Shown: positions 7,851 through 16,614 of the stretch, in pieces
Layout: every line of letters begins with the position of its first letter
How positions within the stretch are numbered: position 1 is the first letter of the stretch
Assembly: GCF_018499875.1 (NCBI RefSeq)
Contig: NZ_JAHBAY010000011.1
Coordinates: 124,001-188,000 of the forward strand
DNA length: 64,000 bases
Origin: Kineosporia corallincola
Lineage (GTDB): Bacteria > Actinomycetota > Actinomycetes > Actinomycetales > Kineosporiaceae
Direction: 5' to 3'
Notes under the pieces: model-generated
What the model saw: the letters and a program-made list of their open reading frames with translations, nothing else
What the model was told of the DNA's origin: nothing
Databases searched by the model: none
Program-made: the position numbers and the translations under genes

Positions 7851-8759
7851 GTGACGGGCATGACGACGGTGACACCGGTGACGACGGCCGGAGCGCCCGC
7901 CCCGCGGGCCGAGGTGTTCGGCGGCCGCGGCGGTCTGCCCGTCTCGATCGCCACGATGCTGTTCAGCGGAACCAGCACCCAGGTCGGTGCGGCGGTCGGG
8001 TCGCACGCCTTCCCGGCGATCGGGCCGCCCGGCGTGGTGGCGGTGCGGCAGCTGGTGGCCGCCTGCGTGCTGCTGCCGGTGGCCCGCCCGCCCCTGCACC
8101 GGTTCACCTGGCGGCAGTGGTGGCCGGTGCTCTCACTCGGCGTGGTGTTCGCCGTCATGAATTTCGGGGTGTACACGGCGGTGGACCGGGTCGGCCTGGG
8201 GCTGGCCATCACGCTGGAGTTCCTCGGCCCGCTCGGCGTGGCACTGGCCCGCTCGCGCACCCGGCGGGACGCGGCCTGTGCGGTGTTCGCCGGGGCCGGT
8301 GTGGTGGTGCTGCTCGCGCCCGGGCCGGACAGCGACTTCCTCGGCATCGGGGCCGGGCTGCTGGGGGCGGCCGGCTGGGCCGCCTACATCCTGCTGAACG
8401 CCGAGGCCGGGGCCCGGCTGCCGGGACTCCAGGCGACGGCCGCGGCGTCCACCGTCGCGACCGTGCTGACCCTGCCGCTGCTGATCACCCTGGCCGTGCA
8501 GGGCCGGTTCACCGGTACCGCCCTGGCGGCCGCGATCGGCGCCGGGATCGGCTCGTCGGTGGTGCCCTACGCCTGCGACCTGATGATGCTGCGCCGGGTG
8601 CCGGCCCGGTTCTTCGGCGTGTTCATGAGCGTGCAGCCGGTGCTGGCCTCGCTCACCGGGACCGTGCTGCTGGGCGAACTGCTCGGTGTCCGCGAATGGG
8701 TGGGCGTGCTGATGGTGATCACTGCCAACGTGGTGACGGCGGCCCGTACCCGGGTCTGA
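7851..8759 (+). CDS. EamA/RhtA-type exporter
   Basis: The 302-residue protein has ten hydrophobic segments in two EamA repeats (VVAVRQLVAACVLLP in the first; GVFMSVQPVLASLTGTVLLG in the second, the RhtA-like end). Relatives export threonine, homoserine or other metabolites. The GTG at 7851 is taken as start, with an ATG three codons later as an alternative. It is divergent from the LysR gene, with the box between them, and probably responds to the same ligand. Confidence 0.85.
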   Translation: MTGMTTVTPVTTAGAPAPRAEVFGGRGGLPVSIATMLFSGTSTQVGAAVGSHAFPAIGPPGVVAVRQLVAACVLLPVARPPLHRFTWRQWWPVLSLGVVFAVMNFGVYTAVDRVGLGLAITLEFLGPLGVALARSRTRRDAACAVFAGAGVVVLLAPGPDSDFLGIGAGLLGAAGWAAYILLNAEAGARLPGLQATAAASTVATVLTLPLLITLAVQGRFTGTALAAAIGAGIGSSVVPYACDLMMLRRVPARFFGVFMSVQPVLASLTGTVLLGELLGVREWVGVLMVITANVVTAARTRV

Positions 8760-8769
8760 GCGCTCAGGA

Positions 8770-8789
8770 ATCGGCCCGGACCGGCCGAT
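8770..8789 (+). terminator. Hairpin after the EamA gene
   Basis: ATCGGCC pairs with GGCCGAT around a 6-nt loop, 11 bp after the EamA stop. It may end that transcript. It also lies directly before the longest possible start of the next gene, which favours the downstream start at 8832. Confidence 0.35.
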
Positions 8790-8831
8790 GTGACGGCTGG
8801 CAGGTCCGGAGCTCTCGAGAGGGTCGTTCAG

Positions 8832-11300
8832 GTGGTGGATGCGGGCCGCGAGAGCGGGGAGGACTTCGTTTCCGCCGCCCAGGGGCTGTTGTCGGACCTC
8901 AGGGCGTGGATCGGGCTGGAGTCGTGGTCGATCCTGCGCCGCGACGACGGCGACCTGATCGTCATGCTCACCAACGACGAGACGTTCGGCATGCACCCGG
9001 GCCTGGTCACCCCCTGGTCGGAGTCGTACTGCCGCCAGGTGGTGGAGTGGGGCCGGCCGGAGGCGGTGGCCGACGCCTCGGAGTCGCACGCGCTGAGCCG
9101 GGCGGTCGAGAGCACCCGGATCCTGGTGCGCGCGGCCATGCTGGTGCCGCTGCGCTCGCCGGAGGGCAAGCTGCTCGGTGCCCTGGCCGCCGTGCACCCG
9201 CACCCGGTGCCGCAGCTGGAGCAGCAGCTGCCCGCCGTGCGCCGGCAGGCCGCCCTGCTCGGCGCGCTGCTCGGGCACGAGCTGTCGGCCCAGCAGGAGC
9301 ACCGCCGCGAGCAGTCGCCCGACGCCGAGTTCACCGACCCGCTGACCGGTCTGGCCAACCGCCGGGCCTGGGACGACGCGCTGCGCTCGGAGGACGCCCG
9401 GGCCGCCCGCTACGCCAGCTCGGCCGCGGTGCTGGTGCTGGACATCGACGGCCTGCGCCGGGTGAACGCCGGGGCCGGGCACAGCACCGGCGACGACCTG
9501 CTGATCACCACCGCGGCCGTGCTGTCGGGCCGGATGCGCTCGGTCGACTTCGTCGCCCGGATCGGTGGCGACGAGTTCGGCGTGCTGATGCCGGAGACCA
9601 CTGCCGAGGAGGCCGGCACGGTGCTGGTCGACCTGCGCAAGTCGCTGAGCGCGGCCGGGATCACCGCGTCGTTCGGGATCGGCCAGCGGCGCAGCAACAC
9701 CGGGTTGCAGGCCGCCTGGCGGGCCGCCGACGTGGAGATGTACGCCGACAAGCTCCAGGCCGCGGGCAGCCGGATCCCGCGCCAGACAGCGGTTCCCGCG
9801 GAGGGCGAGACGGTGGCCGCGCCGCATCCGGCCCCCGCCGACCAGAAGGAGAAGGAGCCGTACACCGGCCCGGAACGGCGCCGCAGCCGGGCCAGGGTCC
9901 GGCGGGGCGCCGACGCGGCGATCCAGGAGATCCCGGAGCAGAACCGCACCGGCGAGAACCCGGAGCGCGCAGACGATCCCGAGGCCGTGAACGAGGCCGT
10001 GGACGCGGCGGTGGTCACCGGTGCCGCGGCCGCCGAGGAGGGCGCCGGGGAGGCGACGGCCACCGGGGAGGGCGCGCCCGAGGCCGGGCAGGTCGAGGCC
10101 GCCGCGGCCGTCGGCCGCCGGCTGACCAGCGTGGACGCCCTGCTCCAGCTGGCCAAGGACCAGCTCGGCATGGAGGTCGCCTTCCTCGGCACCTTCGAGG
10201 AGGCGGGCTGGCAGCAGCGGGTGCGCAACCTGATCACCACCGTCGACGTGCCGCTGGCGGTGGGCCAGGTGCACCCGGCCGACGACACCTACTGCAAGGC
10301 GATCTCGGACGGCCGCCTGGGCCCGGTCATCCCGGACACCAGCAAGGACCCGGTGGCCCGCTCGATGCCGGTCACCCGCGCGCTGAACATCGGCGCGCAC
10401 GTGGGGGTTCCGCTGCACCGCCGGGACGGCCGGCTCTACGGCTCACTGTGCACCTGGTCGACCCGGCCGGACGAGGCGCTGCGCGAGCGGGATGCCGACG
10501 TGCTGCGGGCGATCGGCACGGTGGTGATGGAACTGGTCGACATGGAGGACCGCACCGAGCGCGACCGGCACAAGATGCTCGACCGGATGGACCGGCTGAT
10601 GGCCAACGGCGGTCCGGGCGTGGTGTTCCAGGCGGTGCACGCGCTGGACGGGCTGTCGACGATCGGGGTGGAGGCGCTCAGCCGGTTCCCGGCCGGCAGC
10701 GGCCGCCCGGACGAGTGGTTCAACTCCGCCACCCGGGCCGGCGTGGGCCTGGAGCTGGAACTCGCCGCCGTGCGCAACGCGCTGACGATTCTGCCTGCCC
10801 TGCGCGGCTTTCTGGCCATCAACGTGTCGCCCCGCACCCTGGTCTCACCCGCCTTCGGCCGCCTGGTCACGTCGCTGCCGCTGAAGTCCATCGTGATCGA
10901 GGTGACCGAGCACGAGGCCGTGGACGACTACGACGCGCTGAACGAGGTGCTGCGGCCCTGGCGCGACCGGGGCATGCGGATCGCGGTGGACGACGCGGGC
11001 GCCGGGTTCGCCAGCATGCGCCACGTGCTCACCCTGGTGCCGGACTTCATCAAGCTGGACATCTCGCTGGTGCGCGGCATCGACACCGACCCGGCCAAGC
11101 GGGCCCTGGCCGGGGCGCTCGCGGCGTTCGCCCAGAAGATCGGCAGCAGCGTGATCGCCGAGGGCATCGAGACCGCCGCCGAGCTGGCCTGCCTGCGCGG
11201 TCTGCGCGTCGGCTACGGCCAGGGGTACCACCTGAGTCTGCCCGGCCCGCTGGCCGACGAGATGCGCAAGGACGACGAGGTGCTGCCGGAACCGGCGTGA
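8832..11300 (+). CDS. GAF-GGDEF-GAF-EAL cyclic-di-GMP protein
   Basis: The 822-residue protein holds a first GAF-like sensor (about residues 1-155), a GGDEF cyclase domain (about 165-310), an acidic Ala/Glu-rich linker (about 310-420), a second GAF domain (about 425-560) and an EAL phosphodiesterase domain to the C-terminus. The cyclase motif GGDEF is intact and an RSVD inhibitory-site motif lies five residues before it. The EAL domain keeps VEALSRF, NVSP, EVTEHE, VDDAGAG, IKLD, IAEGIE and QGYHL. Both activities therefore look possible. I chose the GTG at 8832 because GAGAGGG lies 8 nt upstream; a GTG at 8790 has no such site. No membrane segment is seen, so it acts in the cytosol. Confidence 0.9.
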   Translation: MVDAGRESGEDFVSAAQGLLSDLRAWIGLESWSILRRDDGDLIVMLTNDETFGMHPGLVTPWSESYCRQVVEWGRPEAVADASESHALSRAVESTRILVRAAMLVPLRSPEGKLLGALAAVHPHPVPQLEQQLPAVRRQAALLGALLGHELSAQQEHRREQSPDAEFTDPLTGLANRRAWDDALRSEDARAARYASSAAVLVLDIDGLRRVNAGAGHSTGDDLLITTAAVLSGRMRSVDFVARIGGDEFGVLMPETTAEEAGTVLVDLRKSLSAAGITASFGIGQRRSNTGLQAAWRAADVEMYADKLQAAGSRIPRQTAVPAEGETVAAPHPAPADQKEKEPYTGPERRRSRARVRRGADAAIQEIPEQNRTGENPERADDPEAVNEAVDAAVVTGAAAAEEGAGEATATGEGAPEAGQVEAAAAVGRRLTSVDALLQLAKDQLGMEVAFLGTFEEAGWQQRVRNLITTVDVPLAVGQVHPADDTYCKAISDGRLGPVIPDTSKDPVARSMPVTRALNIGAHVGVPLHRRDGRLYGSLCTWSTRPDEALRERDADVLRAIGTVVMELVDMEDRTERDRHKMLDRMDRLMANGGPGVVFQAVHALDGLSTIGVEALSRFPAGSGRPDEWFNSATRAGVGLELELAAVRNALTILPALRGFLAINVSPRTLVSPAFGRLVTSLPLKSIVIEVTEHEAVDDYDALNEVLRPWRDRGMRIAVDDAGAGFASMRHVLTLVPDFIKLDISLVRGIDTDPAKRALAGALAAFAQKIGSSVIAEGIETAAELACLRGLRVGYGQGYHLSLPGPLADEMRKDDEVLPEPA

Positions 11301-11330
11301 TCGTGGGACCGGCGGGTTTCGAGATGGGTA

Positions 11331-11358
11331 TGGACAATCTCTATCGGCTAGGTAGAGT
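11331..11358 (+). promoter_or_regulatory. Promoter of the sulfur operon
   Basis: A -35-like TGGACA and a -10-like TAGAGT are separated by 16 bp. The -10 ends 7 bp before the ATG of the leader peptide, so transcription should start at or next to that ATG and the leader would be leaderless. An imperfect dyad, CTCTATC-N5-GGTAGAG (11339-11357), overlaps the -10 and could be an operator. Confidence 0.5.
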
Positions 11359-11365
11359 AATCGAC

Positions 11366-11428
11366 ATGGAACGGTGGATCACGTCGTCGGCGGGTAGGGC
11401 CCGGTCCGGCTGTTGTTGTTGCTCCTGA
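11366..11428 (+). CDS. Cysteine-tract leader peptide
   Basis: This 20-codon frame starts at the predicted transcription start and ends with four consecutive Cys codons, a Ser and a stop (SGCCCCS at the C-terminus). Actinobacterial leader peptides with Cys runs are known to sense cysteinyl-tRNA or cysteine supply and attenuate downstream sulfur genes. Here the next gene is an SsuD-like sulfonate monooxygenase 160 bp further on, which fits. That it works this way is inferred from the Cys run, the leaderless context and the sulfur genes behind it. Confidence 0.75.
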   Translation: MERWITSSAGRARSGCCCCS

Positions 11429-11547
11429 TCCGAATCACCTCTGTGTCTCCTGAAAATGCCTCTTCATCGGCATGTTTCGGTTCCGCCCATCAACGCCGCC
11501 CACTCCTGCCCGTGATCGCCGCACCATCGGTTCCGCAGCCGCGGGTG

Positions 11548-11567
11548 GTGCCCTGACGCACGGGCAC
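11548..11567 (+). promoter_or_regulatory. Hairpin in the sulfur-operon leader
   Basis: GTGCCC pairs with GGGCAC around an 8-nt loop, 21 bp upstream of the start codon of the flavin monooxygenase gene. The next element, the palindrome CTCCCGGGAG (11573-11582), contains the GGGAG ribosome binding site. These could be the structures that switch when ribosomes stall or terminate on the leader peptide. The rest of 11429-11588 shows no gene. Confidence 0.35.
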
Positions 11568-11588
11568 ATCGCCTCCCGGGAGACGGTC

Positions 11589-12773
11589 ATGCCTGCTCGC
11601 CCCATCGAGTTCATCAGTGCCATCAACGTCAACCCGGCCAACGAGGTCAACCGCCTCGGGCTGGCCGACATCGACGTCCCCTACCTGCGCCGCTACTCCC
11701 GGCTGCTGGAGGACGGCGGCTTCGACTACACCCTGGTGCCCTACGGCTCGGCCGGTCACGACCCGTTCACCGTCGCCGCCGCGGTCACCCAGTACACCGA
11801 GCGGATCAAGCCGATCGTCGCGCTGCGGCCCAACACGGTGTATCCCACCGTGGCGGCCAAGGCCCTGGCCACCCTCGACCAGCTGTCGAACGGCCGCGCG
11901 GTGGTGCACTTCATCGCCGGCGGCAGCGATCGCGAGCAGCGGCGCGAGGGCGACACGCTGAGCAAGGCCGAGCGCTACGAGCGGCAGGAGGAGTACATCC
12001 GCGTGCTGCGCCGGGTCTGGAGCGAGACCGAGGCCTTCGACCACGACGGAAAGTATTATCAGTTCCAGGATTTCGTGTCGCGGGTGCGGCCGGTGAACGG
12101 CACCGTCCCGGTCAGTGTGGGTGGTTCCTCCGACGACGCCTACCGGGTGGGTGGCGCCCTCGCCGACATCTTCGGGCTCTGGGGTGAGCCGCTGGCCGAG
12201 ACCGCTCAGCAGATCGCGCGTTTCAGCGACGAGGCGCGCCGGGCCGGGCGGGACGACGTGCCCCGCACCTGGGTCACCTTCCGCCCGATCATCGCCCCCA
12301 CCGACGAGCTGGCCTGGGAGAAGGCGCACCGCACCCTCGACATCTTGAAAGACCGCTCCGGTAACACCAACTCGCCGTGGGTGGGGCGCAAGAACTGGAA
12401 CAGCCCGGAGGGGCCGGCCAACGTCGGCTCGCAGCGTCTGCTCGACATCGCCGCGCGGAAAGACCTGCACGACCGGGCACTGTGGACCCCCACGGCCACC
12501 GCGACCGGTGCCCAGGGCGCGTCCACCGCGCTGGTCGGCAGCTACGAGACGGTCGCCGCCGCCATCCTGGACTACGTCGACCTGGGTGCCGACCTGATCT
12601 CGATCCGGGGCTACGACAACCTGAACGACGCCATCGACTACGGCCGCTACCTGATCCCGCTGGTGCGTCAGGAGCTCGCCCACCGCGAGGCGACCGGGGA
12701 ACGCGGCACGGTGGTGCGCCAGGACCCGTTGGAGCAGGCCCCGCTGGGGCAGCCCGGTCTGGTGACCTCGTGA
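11589..12773 (+). CDS. LLM-class flavin-dependent monooxygenase, SsuD-like
   Basis: The 394-residue protein has the bacterial luciferase-like fold. Landmarks are EFISAINVNP at the start, LRPNTVYPTVAAKALATLDQ, the phosphate-binding HFIAGGS, and AERYERQEEYIRVLRRVW, which closely follows the alkanesulfonate monooxygenase pattern. SsuD relatives use FMNH2 and oxygen to release sulfite from sulfonates. A GGGAG lies 6 nt before the ATG; an upstream in-frame ATG has no support. The stop overlaps the next start (GTGA). The cysteine leader and the rhodanese genes downstream support a sulfur-scavenging role. The actual sulfonate or thioether substrate is not known. Confidence 0.85.
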   Translation: MPARPIEFISAINVNPANEVNRLGLADIDVPYLRRYSRLLEDGGFDYTLVPYGSAGHDPFTVAAAVTQYTERIKPIVALRPNTVYPTVAAKALATLDQLSNGRAVVHFIAGGSDREQRREGDTLSKAERYERQEEYIRVLRRVWSETEAFDHDGKYYQFQDFVSRVRPVNGTVPVSVGGSSDDAYRVGGALADIFGLWGEPLAETAQQIARFSDEARRAGRDDVPRTWVTFRPIIAPTDELAWEKAHRTLDILKDRSGNTNSPWVGRKNWNSPEGPANVGSQRLLDIAARKDLHDRALWTPTATATGAQGASTALVGSYETVAAAILDYVDLGADLISIRGYDNLNDAIDYGRYLIPLVRQELAHREATGERGTVVRQDPLEQAPLGQPGLVTS

Positions 12774-13954
12774 CCGACACCGCGCTGGCGGCGAGAACTG
12801 GTGACGGCGAAACCCTCTTGCCGCCCGACCTGAGTGACGCCCATCTGGCCGCGGTCACCGCGCAGCTGGCCGCGGGCGCCGCCGAGAACGACCGCACCGC
12901 CGAGTTCCCCTGGGCCGGCATCCAGGTGGTGCACGACGCCGGGCTGCTGCGGGCGGGCATCGGCCCGGCCCACGGCGGTCATCCGCTCACCGTCGTCGAC
13001 ACCGTGCGGCTGTTCCAGGCCCTGGGACAGGGCGACCCGTCGGTGGCCCTGCTCACCGCGATGACCGTGTTCCAGCACCGGGCGCAGGCCCTGGCCCCGT
13101 GGTGGCCCGACGAGCTGTACCGCCGGGTGGTGGCCGACTCGCTGACCCGGCCGGTGCTGCTGAACGCCGTCCGTGCGGAACCGGAGTGGGGTGCGCCGGC
13201 CCGCGGCGGGCTGCCCGCCACCACCGTGCGCAAGGTGGACGGCGGCTGGATCCTGAACGGCCGCAAGGGTTTCGCCACCGGATCGGAAGGGCTGGCCTAT
13301 CACCTGGTGTGGGCCACCACCTCGACCGACCCGGACGACGACCCGCTGCTCGCTCACGCCGTGGTGCCGGCCACCTCGGCCGGGATCGAGGTGATCCGCA
13401 CCTGGGACCATCTCGGGCTGCGGGCCACCAGCACCCACGACGTGGTCTACACGGACGTGTTCGTGCCGGACGAGAACTTCCGCGGGGTGCCGCTGTCGCG
13501 GCAGCGCACCGACCCGGGCGGAGGGCTGGGGCTGGGTATCGCCGCCCTCTATGTCGGCGTCGCCCGGGCCGCCCAGGCGTGGTTCGTGACCTTCGCCAAC
13601 GAGCGCGTGCCCACCTCGCTGGGCCGGCCGATCGCCACCACCGAGCGCATCCAGAGCGTGGCCGGTGAGATCGAGGTGCAGCTGATCCAGGCCGAGGAGG
13701 TGCTGCTGGGGCTGGCGGCCCGGGTCGACGCCGACGACCCCGCGGCGGCCCGCAAGACCCTGGCGGGCAAGCTGATCGCCACCCGGGCCGCCGTCACCGC
13801 CGTGCAGACCGCCGTCGCCGCCCTCGGCAACCCGGCCCTGACCCGGCACAACCCGCTCCAGCGTCACCTGCGCGACGTGCTCTGTTCCCGGGTGCATCCG
13901 CCGCAGGACGACGCGGCCCTGATCATCACCGGCCGCGCGTCCCTCTCCCGCTGA
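12770..13954 (+). CDS. Acyl-CoA dehydrogenase-like flavoprotein, SfnB/DszC type
   Basis: The 394-residue protein has the acyl-CoA dehydrogenase fold: a helical N-terminal domain, a middle beta domain (GGWILNGRKGFATGSEG around residue 160) and a C-terminal helical bundle. Relatives in sulfur-starvation clusters (SfnB, DszC and similar) are flavin-dependent oxygenases acting on organosulfur compounds rather than CoA esters. The GTG overlaps the stop of the SsuD-like gene by four bases. Together they look like two oxygenases sharing reduced flavin, yet no flavin reductase gene lies in the operon. Confidence 0.82.
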   Translation: MTDTALAARTGDGETLLPPDLSDAHLAAVTAQLAAGAAENDRTAEFPWAGIQVVHDAGLLRAGIGPAHGGHPLTVVDTVRLFQALGQGDPSVALLTAMTVFQHRAQALAPWWPDELYRRVVADSLTRPVLLNAVRAEPEWGAPARGGLPATTVRKVDGGWILNGRKGFATGSEGLAYHLVWATTSTDPDDDPLLAHAVVPATSAGIEVIRTWDHLGLRATSTHDVVYTDVFVPDENFRGVPLSRQRTDPGGGLGLGIAALYVGVARAAQAWFVTFANERVPTSLGRPIATTERIQSVAGEIEVQLIQAEEVLLGLAARVDADDPAAARKTLAGKLIATRAAVTAVQTAVAALGNPALTRHNPLQRHLRDVLCSRVHPPQDDAALIITGRASLSR

Positions 13955-13985
13955 CTCCTCCCCCCGAAAACCCCCGGAGCCCAAC

Positions 13986-15617
13986 GTGCATCGCTACAAA
14001 CGTCCATTGATCGCGCTGACCGCCCTCGCCCTGCTGAGCGCCTGCGGCGGCGGGGCCACGGCCGCCGGTGACGGCGGTGACGAGGGCACCCCGGTGAAGG
14101 GCGGCACCCTGCGCCTGGCCTTCTGGGACGACCAGCAGGGCTGCATCGACCCGAACCAGGTGTACTGGATCGAGAGCCGTTCGCTGAACCGGCAGTTCGC
14201 CGACTCGCTGACCGACCAGGACCCGGAGACCGGCAAGATCGTGCCCTGGCTGGCCACCAGCTGGAAGATCAACGACGACGCCACGAAGTACACCTTCGAG
14301 CTCCGTGACGACGTGACCTTCTCCGACGGAACGGCTTTCGACGCCGCCGCGGTGAAGACGGCCTTCGACGCCACGCACGACCTGGGTGCCAAGTCGCTGC
14401 TCGGCCTGACCTACACGGCCGGCTACAAGTCGTCGAAGGTGATCGACGACCACACCGTCGAGGTGGACTTCGACACCCCGAACGCGGCCTTCCTCCAGGC
14501 CACCTCGACCACCACGCTGTCGATCCTGAGCCCGAAGACCTACGAGCAGACGCCGGAGGAGCGCTGCACCGGCGAGAACCTGGTCGGCACGGGCGCCTTC
14601 ACGCTGGACAGCTACACCGCAGCCACCGAGGCGCACCTCACCCGGCGTGACGACTACGCCTGGCCCTCGCAGCTGGTGAAGAACCAGGGCGCGGCCTACC
14701 TCGACGCCATCGAGGTGAGCTACATCAAGGAGGACAGCGTCCGGGTCGGCAGCCTGACCAGCGGATCCGTCGACATCGCCTGGCCGCGCCTGCCGATCTC
14801 GGAGGCCGACCAGAAGGTGATCGAGGCAACCGGGGCGAGCGTCGAGTCCCGGTCGCTGCCGGGCATCAGCAGCAGCTACTTCCCGAACGTCACCGAGGGC
14901 AGGGTGCTGGCCGACGAGAAGGTGCGCCAGGCCCTCCAGAAGGCGATCGACCGGAAGAGCTATGCCAGCACCATCTTCTGGGCCGACTACCCGGTGGTGA
15001 CCGGGCCGTTCGACTCCACCACCCCCTACTCCACCGACGGGTCCGCGGCCCTGGCCCACGACCTGGAGGGCGCGAAGAAGCTGCTCGACGAGGCGGGCTG
15101 GAGTGCCGGCGCCGACGGCTACCGCACCAAGGACGGCAAGACCCTGACGCTGACCATCCCGGTGCGCGACACCACGCCCGGCGACCAGCTGGTGCAGGAC
15201 CAGCTGAAGCAGGCCGGTTTCCGGGTCGAGCTGAAGGTGCTCACGCTGGCGCAGTACCAGGCGGCCGCGGCCGGTGGCGAGTACGACCTGCTCGGTACCT
15301 ACTACACCCGGGCCGACCCGAGCGTGCTCGGCTCGGTGCTCGACCAGGCCGTGAGCCAGGCCGGCACCGCGCAGCTGTCGCAGGCCGGTGCCACCGCCGA
15401 CGAGATCAGCGGCCTGTTCCGGGCCGGGCTGGAGGCCACCGACGACGGCAAGAGGTCCGGCGCCTACGCCGATCTCCAGCAGGAGATCCTGGAGCAGGGC
15501 GTGATGTTCCCGCTGTACGAGCGGGTGCAGACCGCCGGGATCTCCGCCAAGGTGCACGGATTCGCCTGGACCAGTGAGGCTTTCCTGCGGGCGAACGACA
15601 TCTGGGTGGATCAGTGA
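13986..15617 (+). CDS. ABC transporter substrate-binding lipoprotein, family 5
   Basis: The 543-residue protein has a lipoprotein signal peptide ending in LLSAC, then a Gly/Ala-rich tether and a family-5 (oligopeptide/nickel-type) binding domain. Landmarks include VKGGTLRLAFWDD, WLATSWKINDDATKYTFELR and DVTFSDGTAFDA. CGGAG lies 8 nt before the GTG start. It is anchored on the outer face of the membrane and delivers its ligand to the two permeases encoded next. In this operon the ligand is more likely a sulfur-containing organic compound than a peptide, by inference. Confidence 0.88.
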   Translation: MHRYKRPLIALTALALLSACGGGATAAGDGGDEGTPVKGGTLRLAFWDDQQGCIDPNQVYWIESRSLNRQFADSLTDQDPETGKIVPWLATSWKINDDATKYTFELRDDVTFSDGTAFDAAAVKTAFDATHDLGAKSLLGLTYTAGYKSSKVIDDHTVEVDFDTPNAAFLQATSTTTLSILSPKTYEQTPEERCTGENLVGTGAFTLDSYTAATEAHLTRRDDYAWPSQLVKNQGAAYLDAIEVSYIKEDSVRVGSLTSGSVDIAWPRLPISEADQKVIEATGASVESRSLPGISSSYFPNVTEGRVLADEKVRQALQKAIDRKSYASTIFWADYPVVTGPFDSTTPYSTDGSAALAHDLEGAKKLLDEAGWSAGADGYRTKDGKTLTLTIPVRDTTPGDQLVQDQLKQAGFRVELKVLTLAQYQAAAAGGEYDLLGTYYTRADPSVLGSVLDQAVSQAGTAQLSQAGATADEISGLFRAGLEATDDGKRSGAYADLQQEILEQGVMFPLYERVQTAGISAKVHGFAWTSEAFLRANDIWVDQ

Positions 15618-16606
15618 CGACGTCCCGGTCATCGGGTGGCCGGCGGCTGCACCCCACGGTGCGCTACGTCGCCGGCCGGGTGGCGCAGGCCGTGGTGGTG
15701 CTGTGGGCGGTGTACACGGTCACCTTCGGCATCCTCTACCTGCTGCCCAGCGACCCGGTGTCGCTCCAGCTGGCGGCCGCCAACGTGCAGGTGGACGAGC
15801 TGAGCCCGGCGGAGCTGGCCGCCGCCAAGGCCCAGTACGGTCTGGACAGGCCGCTGTCCACACAGTATTTCGACCACCTGGGCGGTCTGCTGCACGGGGA
15901 CTTCGGCCGGTCCATCTCGCTGCACCGGCCGGTGGGGGAGCTGCTCGCCGAGCGGCTGCCCTCCACCCTGGCCCTCGGCGCCACCGCGATCGCCCTGGCC
16001 CTGCTGCTCGGCGGCGGCCTGGCCTACCTGGCCGCCTATGTGCGGCCGGGTAGGCTCAAGCTGGCGCTGAACCGGCTTCCGGCGGTGGGGGTCTCGCTGC
16101 CGCCGTTCTTCGTCGGCCTGCTGCTGGTGCAGGTGTTCGCGTTCGAGCTGGGCTGGTTCCCGCCCACCGGCACCGAGGGATTCTCCAGCCTGGTGCTGCC
16201 CGCGGTGACGATGGCCCTGCCGACCGCGGCCATGCTGGCCCAGGTGCTCACCCGCAGTCTCGACGACCAGCTCGCCGAGCCCTACGTGACCACGGCCGCC
16301 GCACGGGGTCTCAGCCGGCAGTACGTGCAGGCGCGGCACGCGCTGCGCAACGCGGTGCTGCCGGCGCTGACCCTGCTCGGGTTGCTGCTCGGCGCCACCG
16401 TGACCGAGGCGGTGGTGGCCGAGACGGTGTTCTCCCGGCAGGGCGTGGGGCAGATGGCCCAGCAAGCCGTGCTGGCCCAGGACGTGCCCCTGGTGCAGGC
16501 GATCGTGGTGGTGGCCGCCACCGCGTTCGTCCTGATCAACCTCGTCATCGATCTGGTGTATCCGCTGTTCGACCCGCGGATCACGCACACCCCCCGGGTC
16601 TCGTAG
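15614..16606 (+). CDS. ABC transporter permease, DppB/OppB-like
   Basis: The 330-residue protein has six membrane helices in the BPD_transp_1 arrangement. The EAA loop is visible as YVTTAAARGLSRQYVQARHA around residue 225. It starts with a GTG overlapping the stop of the binding-protein gene by four bases. It forms the membrane channel with the DppC-like partner. Confidence 0.88.
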   Translation: MTTSRSSGGRRLHPTVRYVAGRVAQAVVVLWAVYTVTFGILYLLPSDPVSLQLAAANVQVDELSPAELAAAKAQYGLDRPLSTQYFDHLGGLLHGDFGRSISLHRPVGELLAERLPSTLALGATAIALALLLGGGLAYLAAYVRPGRLKLALNRLPAVGVSLPPFFVGLLLVQVFAFELGWFPPTGTEGFSSLVLPAVTMALPTAAMLAQVLTRSLDDQLAEPYVTTAAARGLSRQYVQARHALRNAVLPALTLLGLLLGATVTEAVVAETVFSRQGVGQMAQQAVLAQDVPLVQAIVVVAATAFVLINLVIDLVYPLFDPRITHTPRVS

Positions 16607-16614
16607 GAGTTGGT

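Noticed and set aside
7802-11428. 1208-codon open frame on the plus strand
   Set aside because: It is an out-of-frame shadow over the EamA and GGDEF/EAL genes. Only its last 21 codons coincide with the leader peptide.
11472-11588. N-terminal extension of the SsuD-like protein
   Set aside because: The 39 extra codons lie in the leader and look non-coding; the ATG at 11589 has a ribosome binding site and fits the family.
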